NCBI RefSeq assembly: GCF_026151205.1
Contig: NC_087083.1
Coordinates: 8,243,460-8,307,459 of the forward strand
Length of the DNA: 64,000 bases
DNA from: Bolinopsis microptera
Lineage: Eukaryota; Ctenophora; Tentaculata; Lobata; Bolinopsidae
Direction: 5' to 3'
Shown here: piece after piece, positions 1-15,000 of the stretch
Layout: every line of letters begins with the position of its first letter
Position numbering within the stretch: position 1 is the first letter of the stretch
Notes under the pieces: model-generated
Databases searched by the model: none
Told to the model about the DNA's origin: nothing
The model's input: the letters and a program-made list of their open reading frames with translations, nothing else
Position numbers and translations under genes: made by a program

Positions 1-3000
1 TATTTAGCACTGAAGAAACAGGCCATGTGAGCTCCTGATAGAATTATCACTATCAGACACTGCCAACATAAGAACAGTTTTGCTCTTATATAAAATCGTT
101 CAAAATGTCCACGATTTATTTTATGATATAATTTTTATCAATAATCCCTTAGATTGAAACTATTTCATCTAGGGTCCGGTACAGCTGAAGCATGCGAACA
201 TAGCGGAATACCTATATCAATAAACTGTGGCGAGGAGATGATAAATATCAAGCATGCGGCCTATGGTGTATACTCCAATGAGAACACTTGTGGACTTTCT
301 TATGGTGGAGACTGTATCTCAGAAACTTCACTTCAGGTCTGAACTTGTTAACAATATATATATGTGCAAACTTATTTATTGTATTACGTGTATGAATTCA
401 TTGTAATGGTGTTAGAAAAACTGAGTCAATAATAATCTTTAACCACAAAATTGCTATTCATCATGTTGAGTCAACATTGTTGACACTGACAGTAGATCTC
501 AAACAATTTCCTCTCTTCAGGCGATGAAGGAACGATGTGATGGAAAGAATTCCTGTGCAGTAGAAGCACTAAACAGTATATTTGGAGATCCTTGTGGTGG
601 AATTTACAAATACTTAACTGCTACCTGGGAGTGCCATTCAGGTTAAATTTTAAATTATTTATGAAATGTTAAATGACGATTAATTTAACTGCCATATTAA
701 ACTATTTGCAATATCATCCTGGTAACTGAAAATAAAGAATACAGCCATATTTCGTCGAAATGTTTTCACATATTATTATGAGCTTATTAATGAGACGCGG
801 TCAGAAAACTAAACTTAGTCTGATTTTAATTCACCAATCCTTTCTAAAATCCAGGATTGAAAGTAGACGGTGGTTGGGGAGATTATGGAGATTGGTCGAC
901 ATGTTCAGTGGAATGTGGAGGAGGAACACAAAAAAGAACTAGGAACTGCGACAGTCCCCTTCCAGCTAATGGGGGAGCGGAATGTGAGGGAGATACTGAA
1001 GAAATACAGAGTTGTAACGAGCAAGCTTGTGCAGGTTAAACCTTTTACAGTTTAATTAATTGTAGTTTTTACAGTTAATTATGTTAACTATTTAGCACTA
1101 AAGAAACAGGCCATGAGAGTTCCTGCTCAAATTATCAGACACTGCCATCATAAGAACAGTTTTGCTCTTATAAATCGCTGAAAATGTCCACGATTTATTT
1201 TATATGATATAATTTTTATCAATAATCCCTTAGATTGAAACTATTTCATCTAGGGTCCGGTACAGCTGAAGCATGCGAACATAGCGGAATACCTATATCA
1301 ATCAACTGTGGCGAGGAGATGATAAATATCAAGCATGCGGCCTATGGTGTTTACTCCAATGAGAACACTTGTGGACTTTCTTATGGTGGAGACTGTATCT
1401 CAGAAACTTCACTTCAGGTCTGAACTTGTAAACAATAGATATATGTTTAAACTTATTTACTGTGTTTCGTGTATGTTCATTTTAATGGTGTTGGAAAAAC
1501 TATGTAAATTATAATCCTTGACCACAAAATTGCTATTCATCATGTTGAGTCAAGATTGTTGACACTGACAGTAGATCTCAAACAATTTCCTCTCTTCAGG
1601 CGATGAAGGGACGATGTGATGGAAAGAATTCCTGTGCAGTAGAAGCACTAAACAGTATATTTGGAGATCCTTGTGGTGGAATTTACAAATACTTAACTGC
1701 TACCTGGGAGTGCCATTCAGGTTAAATTTTAAATTATTTATAAAATGTTAAATGACGATTAATTTAACTGCCATATTAACCCATTAGGGACGATAGGGTC
1801 GTTTACGACCCACCTTTTCTAGAGGCTATAGAGGACAAACCATAATACTAAACGCAACGAATCTTTCGCACATATGCTCAAAATTTATTGGGCTACATTA
1901 TTGACTTTCCAGTCGAGACCCAATTAATTACTAACAACTAAATAATTAGGCTAATTAGTCGTCATAATTGGAAAATATTTCACTTTACTTCTTGCCTTGA
2001 TTGGGACATTAAAACTTTATGTAGGCTTATTTTGTTGAGGACAAAATAGTTGCGGGCAACGATTTCCTTGAGACATAAGAAAAGCCCGTGATAATCAGAT
2101 GTTCACAAACAGAGCTAGACGCTGTTTACTAACTGCGGTCGCATACGACCCACTCGTCCGGGTCGCAAACGACCCATCACGGTTTTTCGGCTTTAACTTC
2201 TGAAACAAAGACGTTAGGATAAAATAAAAACTGTAGCATAAGTTAAAAACATATGGTCAATACTGTGTAACTCTAACCTTTTAAAAATAAAGAATTTGGG
2301 TCATTAACGACCCACTCGGCTCACTTGCTTATTACTACATATGTCCATGTAACTTCTTGAATTCAGCCTAAAGCATGACATCATAAGTTCAAAATTGCCT
2401 CTCAGCAAGTGATAATCATCATAGACTGCGAAAAATCGGTTAAATGGGTCATTAGCGACCCACTAGGACCACAAAATTGATTAATTAAATATAATGTTGT
2501 CAAACTTTTACAAATATTAGTATAAAAACATGTTATATCTTGGTCATTACTCCTGTACGTTGATTTAAATTTTAAAATTGATCAACTGGGTCAATAACGA
2601 CCCACTCGGAAGTTGAACCACCTCATCAATTATTATCAGTATCATGCTGTTCCACCATCAAGAAAGACACTCGTAGGTCTTAATTCCACGCAAACCACGG
2701 GTGGCTGACTACTAGCCCTTCTGAGATCCAGGGCCAACTGAAGGGCCGTCATCACTCATCAAAGAGCTGCGAGAATAACACTACTGCATATGCCTGGAGT
2801 TGCGTCCTGACTATAATACTATGGTGCGTGGAAATCTGTACCGAAAGGACCGTGGCCGTGCCGCAAAAGAAAAGGAATCGGCCCTCGTTCCTAACTTGCT
2901 ATAGCTAGGTAATAGCCATGCTGTTGTTGTTGCTTATAGATTCTGTTACCTTTTTCGTCAATTTCGAATCTTGGTAAACGACCTGCTACAACCCACCGCT

Positions 3001-6000
3001 TGAGACCCAGGGTCCCACGGTGATCAGATCATGTCACTCAAGGAAAATCCCCTGAACGAAGTATACGAGATATCCTGTAACCTTGGGTAAATACTGAAAG
3101 ACGAGTGGTCAAATTGCATATTCTAATCCAACATGCCAATATGTTTTTTTCATTCCTAGAAAGTACGAGAATAACTAAACAACTGCTGCATTCAGATGGC
3201 TACATCTACAGCTCTGTGAAGAAGGACAAGGAAAAAGCCCCCCCCCCCCCCCCCCCCCCCATTTGGCTGGTGGTGCTGCAACCTGCAATCTCTCAGACAA
3301 CTACCTCGTTTTGGGTAACAAACCCCGCAACAACGAAGCAGCTTTCAAAACGAAAACAAGTATTACGTAATCGGCCGAGAGGGAGGGGAGTTTTCAAATG
3401 ATTAAGCTTGTGTAATTTTGACATAATAGCTATGTGGTGGGGGGGCGTAAAAATTGTCCAATAAGTGATTACGTAATATATGAACGGCCCCTAAGAAGTA
3501 AAGAAAGGGAGCTGCGAAGAGAGTAGATGCAGCCATCTGAAATCTGAATCCAGCAGTTGTATAGTTCTTCTTGGACGTTCTAGGAATCGGGAAAAGATAG
3601 GCAAGTTGTTTGCTGTCTCACGACATTACGGTCGTGTACTAACAGCTGATAAACTCACCTACCTATCAATCCAATTCTGCCCATTATTCGTCAGTCATTG
3701 GGTGACGTGATCTGCAGATTACCGTGAGACTCCAGATCTCAGAAGGGCTAGTAGTCAGCCACCCGTGGTTTGCGTGGAATTAAGACCTACGAGTGTCTTT
3801 CTTGATGGTAGAACAACATGATACTGATAATTAATGTCGTGGTTCAACTTCCGAGTGGGTCGTTATTGACCCAGTTGATCGATTTTAAAATTTAAATCAA
3901 CGTACAGGAGTAATGACCAAGATATAACATGTTTTTATACTAATATTTGTAAAAGTTTGACAACATTATATTTAATTAATCAATTTTGTGGTCTTAGTGG
4001 GTCGCTAATGACCCATTTAACCGATTTTTCGCAGTTTATGATGATTATCACTTGCTGAGAGGCGCTTTTCAACTTATGATGTCATGCTTTAGGCTGAATT
4101 CAAGAAGTTACATGGACATATGTAGTAATAAGCAAGTGAGCCGAGTGGGTCGTTAATGACCCAAATTCTTTATTTTTAAAAAGTTAGAGTCACACAGTAT
4201 TGACCATATGTTTTTAACTTATGCTTTTTATTTTATTTTATCCTAACGTCTTTGTTTCAGAAGTTAAAGCCGAAAAACCGTGATGGGTCGTTTGCGACCC
4301 GGACGAGTGGGTCGTATGCGACCATAGCTGTATCTTTTAAAGTAAACGAGATACAGATTAGCTTTTTTGGATATCTCATTTTTGCTGTAAAGTGACCTAG
4401 TGTGTTAAACGGCATCAAAATCGGCAAACTTTAAAACTCGTCGTCCCTAATGGGTTAAACTATTTGCAATATCATCCTGGTAACTGAAAATAAAGAATAC
4501 GGCCATGTCGTCGAAATGTGTTGACGTATTTTATTAGATTTAATGAGACACGGTCAGAAAACTAGGTTTGATTTTAATTCACTAATCCTTTCTAAAATCC
4601 AGGATTGAAAGTAGACGGAGGCTGGGGAGATTATGGAGATTGGTCGACATGTTCAGTGGAATGTGGAGGAGGAACACAAACAAGAACTAGGAACTGCGAC
4701 AGTCCCCTTCCAGCCAATGGAGGAGCGGAATGTGAGGGAGATACTGAAGAAACACAGAGTTGTAACGAGCAAGCTTGTGCAGGTTAAACCTTTTACAGTT
4801 TAATTAATTGTAGTTTCTACAGTTAATTATGTTAACTATTTAGCACTAAAGAAACAGGCCATGTGAGCTCCTGCTCGAATTATCAGACACTGCCACCATA
4901 AAAACAGTTTTGCTCTTATAAATCGTTGAAATTGTCCACGATTCATTTTATGATATAATTTTTATCGACAATCCCTTAGATTGAAACTATTTCATTTAGG
5001 GTCCGGTACAGCTGAAGCATGCGAACATAGCGGAATACCTATATCAATCAACTGTGGCGAGGAGATGATAAATATCAAGCATGCGGCCTATGGTGTTTAC
5101 TCCAATGAGAACACTTGTGGGCGTTCTTATGGTGGAGACTGTATCTCAGAAACTTCACTTCAGGTCTCAATTTGTTAACAGTATAGATATATGTTCAAAC
5201 TTATTTATTGTATTACGTGTATGTTCATTGTAATGGCGTTGGAAAAACTGAGTCAATAATAATCTTTAACCACAAAATTGCTATTCATCATGTTGAGTCA
5301 ACATTGTTAACACTGACAGTAGATCTCAAACAATTTCCTCTCTTCAGGCGATGAAGGAACGATGTGACGGAAAGAATTCCTGTGCAGTAGAAGCACTAAA
5401 CAGTATATTTGGAGATCCTTGTGGTGGAATTTACAAATACTTAACTGCTACCTGGGAGTGCCATTCAGGTTAAATTTTAATAAAATTATTTATAAAATGT
5501 TAAGTGACGATTAATTTAACTGCCATATTAAACTATTTGCAATATCATCCTGGTAACTGAAAATAAAGAATACGGCCATGTCGTCGAAATGTTTTGACGT
5601 ATTTTATTAGATTTAATGAGACACGGTCAGAAAACTAAGTCTGATTTTAATTCACTAATCCTTTCTAAAATCCAGGATTGAAAGTAGACGGTGGTTGGGG
5701 AGATTATGGAGATTGGTCGACATGTTCAGTGGAATGTGGAGGAGGAACACAAACAAGAACTAGGAACTGCGACAGTCCCCTTCCAGCAAATGGGGGAGTG
5801 GAATGTGAGGGAGACACTGAAGAAACACAGAGTTGTAACGAGCAAGCTTGTGCAGGTTAAACCTTTTACAGTTTAATTAATTGTAGTTTCTACAGTTAAT
5901 TATGTTAATTATTTAGCACTAAAGAAACAGGCCATGTGAGCTCCTGCTCGAATTATCGGACACTGCCACCATAAAAACAGTTTTGCTCTTATAAATCGTT

Positions 6001-9000
6001 CAAAATGTCCACGATTCATTTTATGATATAATTTTTATCGACAATCCCTTAGATTAAAACTATTTCATCTAGGGTCCGGTACAGCTGAAGCATGCGAACA
6101 TAGCGGAATACCTATATCAATCAACTGTGGCGAGGAGATGATAAATATCAAGCATGCGGCCTATGGTGTTTACTCCAATGAGAACACTTGTGGACTTTCT
6201 TATGGTGGAGACTGTATCTCAGAAACTTCACTTCAGGTCTGAACTAGTTTATAATAGATATATGTTCAAACTTATTTACTGTGTTTCGTGTATGTTCATT
6301 TTAATGGTGTTGGAAAAAACTATGTAAATTATAATCCTTGACCACAAAATTGCTATTCATCAAGTTGAGTCAACATTGTTAACACTGACAGTAGATCTCA
6401 AACAATTTCCTCTCTTCAGGCGATGAAGGAACGATGTGATGGAAAGAATTCCTGTGCAGTAGAAGCACTAAACAGTATATTTGGAGATCCTTGTGGTGGA
6501 ATTTACAAATACTTAACTGCTACCTGGGAGTGCCATTCAGGTTAAATTTTATGTTATTTATAAAATGTTAACTAATGATTAATTTAACTGCCATATTAAA
6601 CTATTTGCAATTTTATCCTGGTAACTGAAAATAAAAAATACAGCCATGTCGTCGGAAAGTTTTCAAATTAATAAACACGATCAGAAAACTCAGCTGAAGC
6701 ATGCGAACATAGCGGAATACCTATATCAATCAACTGTGGCGAGGAGATGATAAATATCAAGCATGCGGCCTATGGTGTTTACTCCAATGAGAACACTTGT
6801 GGACTTTCTTATGGTGGAGACTGCATCTCAGAAACTTCACTTCAGGTCTGAACTAGTTTATAATAGATATATGTTCAAACTTATTTACTGTGTTTCGTGT
6901 ATGTTCATTTTAATGGTGTTGGAAAAACTATGTAAATTATAATCCTTGACCACAAAATTGCTATTCATCAAGTTGAGTCAACATTGTTGACACTGACAGT
7001 AGATCTCAAACAATTTCCTCTCTTCAGGCGATGAAAGAACGATGTGATGGAAAGAATTCCTGTGCAGTAGAAGCACTAAACAGTATATTTGGAGATCCTT
7101 GTGGTGGAATTTACAAATACTTAACTGCTACCTGGGAGTGCCATTCAGGTTAAATTGTAAATTATTTATGAAATGTTAAATGACGATTAATTTAACTGCC
7201 ATATTAAACTATTTGCAATATCATCCTGGTAACTGAAAATAAAGAATACAGCCATATTTCGTCGAAATGTTTTCACATATTATTATGAGCTTATTAATGA
7301 GACGCGGTCAGAAAACTAAACTTAGTCTGATTTTAATTCACCAATCCGTTCTAAAATCCAGGATTGAAAGTAGACGGTGGTTGGGGAGATTATGGAGATT
7401 GGTCGACATGTTCAGTGGAATGTGGAGGAGGAACACAAACAAGAACTAGGAACTGCAACAGTCCCCTTCCAGCCAATGGGGGAGTGGAATGTGAGGGAGA
7501 TACTGAAGATAAACAGAGTTGTAACGAGCAAGCTTGTGCAGGTTAAACCTTTTACAGTTAAATGTAGTTTTTACAGTTAATTATGTTAACGTTTTAGCAC
7601 TAAAGAAACAAACCATGAGAGTTCCTGCTCAAATTATCAGACACTGCCATCATAAGAACAGTTTTGCTCTTATAAATCGTTGAAAATGTCCAAGATTTAT
7701 TTTATATGATATAATTTTTATCGATAATCCCTCAGATTAAAACTATTTCATTTAGGGTCCGGTACAGCTGAAGCATGCGAACATAGCGGAATACCTATAT
7801 CAATCAACTGTGGCGAGGAGATGATAAATATCAAGCATGCGGCCTATGGTGTTTACTCCAATGAGAACACTTGTGGACTTTCTTATGGTGGAGACTGTAT
7901 CTCAGAAACTTCACTTCAGGTCTGAACTTGTAACAATAGATATATGTTCAAAATTATTTATTGTATTAGGTGTATGTTCATTGTATTTGTAATGGTGTTG
8001 GAAAAACTGAGTTAATAATAATCTTTAACCACAAAATTGCTATTCATCAAGTTGAGTCAACATTGTTGACACTGACACTGACAGTAGATCTCAAACAATT
8101 TCCTCTCTTCAGGCGATGAAGGAACGATGTGATGGAAAGAATTTCTGTGCAGTAGAAGCACTAAACAGTATATTTGGAGATCCTTGTGGTGGAATTTACA
8201 AATACTTAACTGCTACCTGGGAGTGCCATTCAGGTTAAATTTTTTATCATTTATAAAATGTTAACTGCAGATGATTAATTTAACTGCCATATTAAGCTTA
8301 ATGAGACACGGTCAGAAAACTAGGTTTGATTTTAATTCACTAATCCTTTCTAAAATCCAGGATTGAAAGTAGACGGTGGTTGGGGAGATTATGGAGATTG
8401 GTCGACATGTTCAGTGGAATGTGGAGGAGGAACACAAAAAAGAACTAGGAACTGCGACAGTCCCCTTCCAGCTAATGGGGGAGCGGAATGTGAGGGAGAT
8501 ACTGAAGAAATACAGAGTTGTAACGAGCAAGCTTGTGCAGGTTAAACCTTTTACAGTTTAATTAATTGTAGTTTTTACAGTTAATTATGTTAACTATTTA
8601 GCACTAAAGAAACAGGCCATGAGAGTTCCTGCTCAAATTATCAGACACTGCCAACATAAGAACAGTTTTGCTCTTATAAATCGCTGAAAATGTCCACGAT
8701 TTATTTTATATGATATAATTTTTATCAATAATCCCTTAGATTGAAACTATTTCATCTAGGGTCCGGTACAGCTGAAGCATGCGAACATAGCGGAATACCT
8801 ATATCAATCAACTGTGGCGAGGAGATGATAAATATCAAGCATGCGGCCTATGGTGTTTACTCCAATGAGAACACTTGTGGACTTTCTTATGGTGGAGACT
8901 GTATCTCAGAAACTTCACTTCAGGTCTGAACTTGTAAACAATAGATATATGTTTAAACTTATTTACTGTGTTTCGTGTATGTTCATTTTAATGGTGTTGG

Positions 9001-12000
9001 AAAAACTATGTAAATTATAATCCTTGACCACAAAATTGCTATTCATCATGTTGAGTCAAGATTGTTAACACTGACAGTAGATCTCAAACAATTTCCTCTC
9101 TTCAGGCGATGAAGGAACGATGTGATGGAAAGAATTCCTGTGCAGTAGAAGCACTAAACAGTATATTTGGAGATCCTTGTTGTTGTAATATGGTATTTAG
9201 AGATATCTTTTAGGATATCTTAGTTTTAGTATAACGTTTACGGGACGTAGAATTTAGTATGTGTTTCCGGGTATATATTAACCAATGTTTTTATATGTTC
9301 GTATTTGGGAGTTACACATTTTGAGTGTAAGTCGGTTGGCTGGCAGAACTACTGTCAGACTAACTGTCTGTAACGAGCCGTCCGCTCACTTTGCACCTGA
9401 CTAACAGCCAGACCTGTGGTTGGTCCTCGCGGACACAGGGTGACTGCTAGTGGAGTGCTCATTGGCGAGACGGCGTGTCACGTGGTACAAGCAGATGCGT
9501 TGTGCCGTCACGCAGTATGGCGTGACGAAGTTTTGAGAGTATACCCGGAGAGCCGGATGTGGAGAGCTCACTTCTTAGTTGCCTCTTAATAACTTTAAGG
9601 GATTCGAATTAACGGTAGCCAGTTTTACTGAGCACTACCAGTTGTGATTTGACACGTCGTGTGATCTATAATCACGTTAATCGATTAGAGCGAACACTTG
9701 GAAGTTTTTATCTGTTGACGTTCACTTTGTATTACTTTTCCTTTTAATTAATTATCCTTTTTAATATACTCGTTTCATTTCTACCTTACGGTACGCCCTG
9801 CCGTTCGTTGTATTACTTTTCCTTTTAATTAATTATCCTTTTTAATATACTCGTTTCATTTCTACCTTACGGTACGCCCTGCCGTTCGTGCTTCGTGACT
9901 AGAGCTTGACTAGCACACACTAAACACTAAGAGAACTCCGTTTTCTATATCTGGAGGCCACGGTGGGATCCGAACCCACGCCCCGGAGGACCAGAGATGT
10001 TGTAATATGGTATTTAGAGATATCTTTTAGGATATCTTAGTTTTAGTATAACGTTTACGGGACGTAGAATTTAGTATGTGTTTCCGGGTATATATTAACC
10101 AATGTTTTTATATGTTCGTATTTGGGAGTTACACATTTTGAGTGTAAGTCGGTTGGCTGGCAGAACTACTGTCAGACTAACTGTCTGTAACGAGCCGTCC
10201 GCTCACTTTGCACCTGACTAACAGCCAGACCTGTGGTTGGTCCTCGCGGACACAGGGTGACTGCTAGTGGAGTGCTCATTGGCGAGACGGCGTGTCACGT
10301 GGTACAAGCAGATGCGTTGTGCCGTCACGCAGTATGGCGTGACGAAGTTTTGAGAGTATACCCGGAGAGCCGGATGTGGAGAGCTCACTTCTTAGTTGCC
10401 TCTTAATAACTTTAAGGGATTCGAATTAACGGTAGCCAGTTTTACTGAGCACTACCAGTTGTGATTTGACACGTCGTGTGATCTATAATCACGTTAATCG
10501 ATTAGAGCGAACACTTGGAAGTTTTTATCTGTTGACGTTCACTTTGTATTACTTTTCCTTTTAATTAATTATCCTTTTTAATATACTCGTTTCATTTCTA
10601 CCTTACGGTACGCCCTGCCGTTCGTGCTTCGTGACTAGAGTTTGACTAGCACACACTAAACACTAAGAGAACTCCGTTTTCTATATTGTGGTGGAATTTA
10701 CAAATACTTAACTGCTTCCTGGGAGTGCCATTCAGGTTAAATTTTAATAAAATTATTTATAAAATGTTAACTAATGATTAATTTAACTGCCATATTAAAC
10801 TATTCGCAATTTCATCCTGGTAACTGAAAATAAAGAATACAGCCATGTCACATGTCGTCGAAATGTTTTGACGTATTTTATTAGATTTAATGAGACACGG
10901 TCAGAAAACTAGGTTTGATTTTAATTCACTAATCCTTTCTAAAATCCAGGATTGAAAGTAGACGGAGGCTGGGGAGATTATAGAGATTGGTCGACATGCT
11001 CAGTGGAATGTGGAGGAGGAACACAAACAAGAACTAGGAACTGCGACAGTCCCCTTCCAGCAAATGGGGGAGCGGAATGTGAGGGAGACATTGAAGAGAT
11101 ACAGAGTTGTAACGAGCAAGCTTGTGCAGGTTAAACCTTTTACAGTTTAATTAATTGTAGTTTCTACAGTTAATTATGTTAACTATTTAGCACTAAAGAA
11201 ACATACCATGTGAGCTCCTGCTCGAATTATCAGACACTGCCACCATAAAAACAGTTTTGCTCTTATAAATCGTTCAAAATGTCCAAGATTTATTTTATAT
11301 GATATAATTTTTATCGACAATCCCTTAGATTAAAACTATTTCATCTAGGGTCCGGTACAGCTGAAGCATGCGAACATAGCGGAATACCTATAGCAATCAA
11401 CTGTGGCGAGGAGATGATAAATATCAAGCATGCGGCCTATGGTGTTTACTCCAATGAGAACACTTGTGGACTTTCTTATGGTGGAGACTGCATCTCAGAA
11501 ACTTCACTTCAGGTCTGAACTTGTTTACAATAGATATATGTTCAAACTTATTTATTGTGTTACGTGTATGTTCATTGTAATGGTGTTGAAAAAACTGAGT
11601 TAATAATAATCCTTGACCACAAAATTGCTATTCATCATGTTGAGTCAAGATTGTTGACACTGACAGTAGATCTCAAACAATTTCCCCTCTTCAGGCGATG
11701 AAGGAACGATGTGATGGAAAGAATTCCTGTGCAGTAGAAGCACTAAACAGTATATTTGGAGATCCTTGTGGTGGAATTTACAAATACTTAACTGCTACCT
11801 GGGAGTGCCATTCAGGTTAAATTTTAATAAAATTATTTATAAAATGTTAAATGACGATTAATTTAACTGCCATATTAAACTATTTGCAATATCATCCTGG
11901 TAACTGAAAATAAAGAATACGGCCATGTCACATGTCGTCGAAATGTTTTGACGTATTTTATTAGATTTAATGAGACACGGTCAGAAAACTAGGTTTGATT

Positions 12001-15000
12001 TTAATTCACTAATCCTTTCTAAAATCCAGGATTGAAAGTAGACGGTGGTTGGGGAGATTATAGAGATTGGTCGACATGCTCAGTGGAATGTGGAGGAGGA
12101 ACACAAACAAGAACTAGGAACTGCGACAGTCCCCTTCCAGCAAATGGGGGAGCGGAATGTGAGGGAGACATTGAAGAGATACAGAGTTGTAACGAGCAAG
12201 CTTGTGCAGGTTAAACCTTTTACAGTTAAATTAATTGTAGTTTCTACAGTTAATTATGTTAACTATTTAGCACTTAAGAAACAGGCCATGTGAGCTCCTG
12301 CTTGAATTATCAGACTCTACCACCATAAAAACAGTTTTGCTCTTATAAATCGTTCAAAATGTCCACGATTTATTTTATGATTGATGATATAATTTTTATC
12401 GACAATCCCTTAGATTAAAACTATTTCATCTAGGGTCCGGTACAGCTGAAGCATGCGAACATAGCGGAATACCTATAGCAATCAACTGTGGCGAGGAGAT
12501 GATAAATATCAAGCATGCGGCCTATGGTGTTTACTCCAATGAGAACACTTGTGGACTTTCTTATGGTGGAGACTGCATCTCAGAAACTTCACTTCAGGTC
12601 TGAACTTGTTTACAATAGATATATGTTCAAACTTATTTATTGTGTTACGTGTATGTTCATTGTAATGGTGTTGAAAAAACTGAGTTAATAATAATCCTTG
12701 ACCACAAAATTGCTATTCATCATGATGAGTCAAGATTGTTGACACTGACAGTAGATCTCAAACAATTTCCCCTCTTCAGGCGATGAAGGAACGATGTGAT
12801 GGAAAGAATTCCTGTGCAGTAGAAGCACTAAACAGTATATTTGGAGATCCTTGTGGTGGAATTTACAAATACTTAACTGCTACCTGGGAGTGCCATTCAG
12901 GTTTAATTTTATATTATTTATAAAATGTTAACTAATGATAAATTTAACTGCCATATTAAACTATTTGCAATATCATCCTGGTAACTGAAAATAAAAAATA
13001 CAGCCATGTCTTCGGAAAGTTTTCAAATAATATTCATCTTAATAAAACACGATCAGAAAACTCAGCTGAAGCATGCGAACATAGCGGAATACCTATATCA
13101 ATCAACTGTGGGGAGGAGATGATAAATATCAAGCATGCAGCCTATGGTGTTTACTCCAATGAGAACACTTGTGGACTTTCTTATGGTGGAGACTGCATCT
13201 CAGAAACTTCACTTCAGGTCTGAACTTGTTTACAATAGATATATGTTCAAACTTATTTATTGTGTTACGTGTATGTTCATTGTAATGGTGTTGGAAAAAC
13301 TGAGTTATAATAATCCTTGACCACAAAATTGCTATTCATCATGTTGAGTCAACATTGTTGACACTGACAGTAGATCTCAAACAATTTCCTCTCTTCAGGC
13401 GATGAAGGAACGATGTGATGGAAAGAATTCCTGTGCAGTAGAAGCACTAAACAGTATATTTGGAGATCCTTGTGGTGGAATTTACAAATACTTAACTGCT
13501 ACCTGGGAGTGCCATTCAGGTTAAATTTTAAATTATTTATAAAATGTTAAGTGATGATTAATTTAACTGCCATATTAAACTATTTGCAATATCATCCTGG
13601 TAACTGAAAATAAAGAATACAGCCATGTCGTCGAAATGTTTTGACATATTATTATTAGCTTAATGAGACACGGTCAGAAAACTAAGTCTGATTTTAATTC
13701 ACTAATCCTTTCTAAAATCCAGGATTGAAAGTAGACGGAGGCTGGGGAGATTATGGAGATTGGTCGACATGTTCAGTGGAATGTGGAGGAGGAACACAAA
13801 CAAGAACTAGGAACTGCGACAGTCCCCTTCCAGCCAATGGGGGAGCGGAATGTGAGGGAGATACTGAAGAAACACAGAGTTGTAACGAGCAAGCTTGTGC
13901 AGGTTAAACCTTTTACAGTTAATTGTAGTTTTTACAGTTAATTATGTTAACTATTTAGCACTAAAGAAACAGGCCATGTGAGCTCCTGCTCAAATTATCA
14001 GACACTGCCATCAAAAGAACAGTTTTGCTCTCATAAATCGCTGAAAATGTCCACGATTTATTTTATATGATATAATTTTTATCAATAATCCCTTAGATTG
14101 AAACTATTTCATCTAGGGTCCGGTACAGCTGAAGCATGCGAACATAGCGGAATACCTATATCAATCAACTGTGGCGAGGAGATGATAAATATCAAGCATG
14201 CGGCCTATGGTGTTTACTCCAATGAGAACACTTGTGGACTTTCTTATGGTGGAGACTGCATCTCAGAAACTTCACTTCAGGTCTGAACTAGTTTACAATA
14301 GATATATGTTCAAACCTATTTATTGTGTTACGTGTATGTTCATTGTAATGGTGTTGAAAAAACTGAGTTAATAATAATCCTTGACCACAAAATTGCTATT
14401 CATCATGATGAGTCAAGATTGTTGACACTGACAGTAGATCTCAAACAATTTCCCCTCTTCAGGCGATGAAGGAACGATGTGATGGAAAGAATTCCTGTGC
14501 AGTAGAAGCACTAAACAGTATATTTGGAGATCCTTGTGGTGGAATTTACAAATACTTAACTGCTACCTGGGAGTGCCATTCAGGTTAAATTTTATATCAT
14601 TTATAAAACGTTAACTGCAGATGATTAATTTAACTGCCATATTAAGCTTGATGAGACACGGTCAGAAAAATAAGTCTGATTTTAATTCACTAATCCTTTC
14701 TAAAATCCAGGATTGAAAGTAGACGGAGGTTGGGGAGATTATGGAGATTGGCCGACATGTTCAGTGGAATGTGGAGGAGGAACACAAACAAGAACTAGGA
14801 ACTGCGACAGTCCCCTTCCAGCCAATGGGGGAGTGGAATGTGAGGGAGATACTGAAGAAACACAAAGTTGTAACGAGCAAGCTTGTGCAGGTTAAACCTT
14901 TTACAGTTAAATTTTATTGTAGTTTTTACAGTTAATTATGTTAACTATTTAGCACTAAAGAAACAGGCCATGTGAGCTCCTGCTCGAATTATCAGACACT

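Noticed and set aside
870-1055. Second frames over TSP1 exons ([15 protein letters not shown] type) as overlapping proteins
   Set aside because: They recur only because the exons recur, and the splice-phase frame gives the cysteine-rich TSP1 domain.
3105-3401. 98-codon frame in the TTAA element
   Set aside because: It reads through a poly-C tract giving a proline run and shows no transposase feature.
9950-9997. A complete tRNA gene between the LTRs
   Set aside because: Only the 3' half is present (T arm to CCA); no D arm or anticodon arm.
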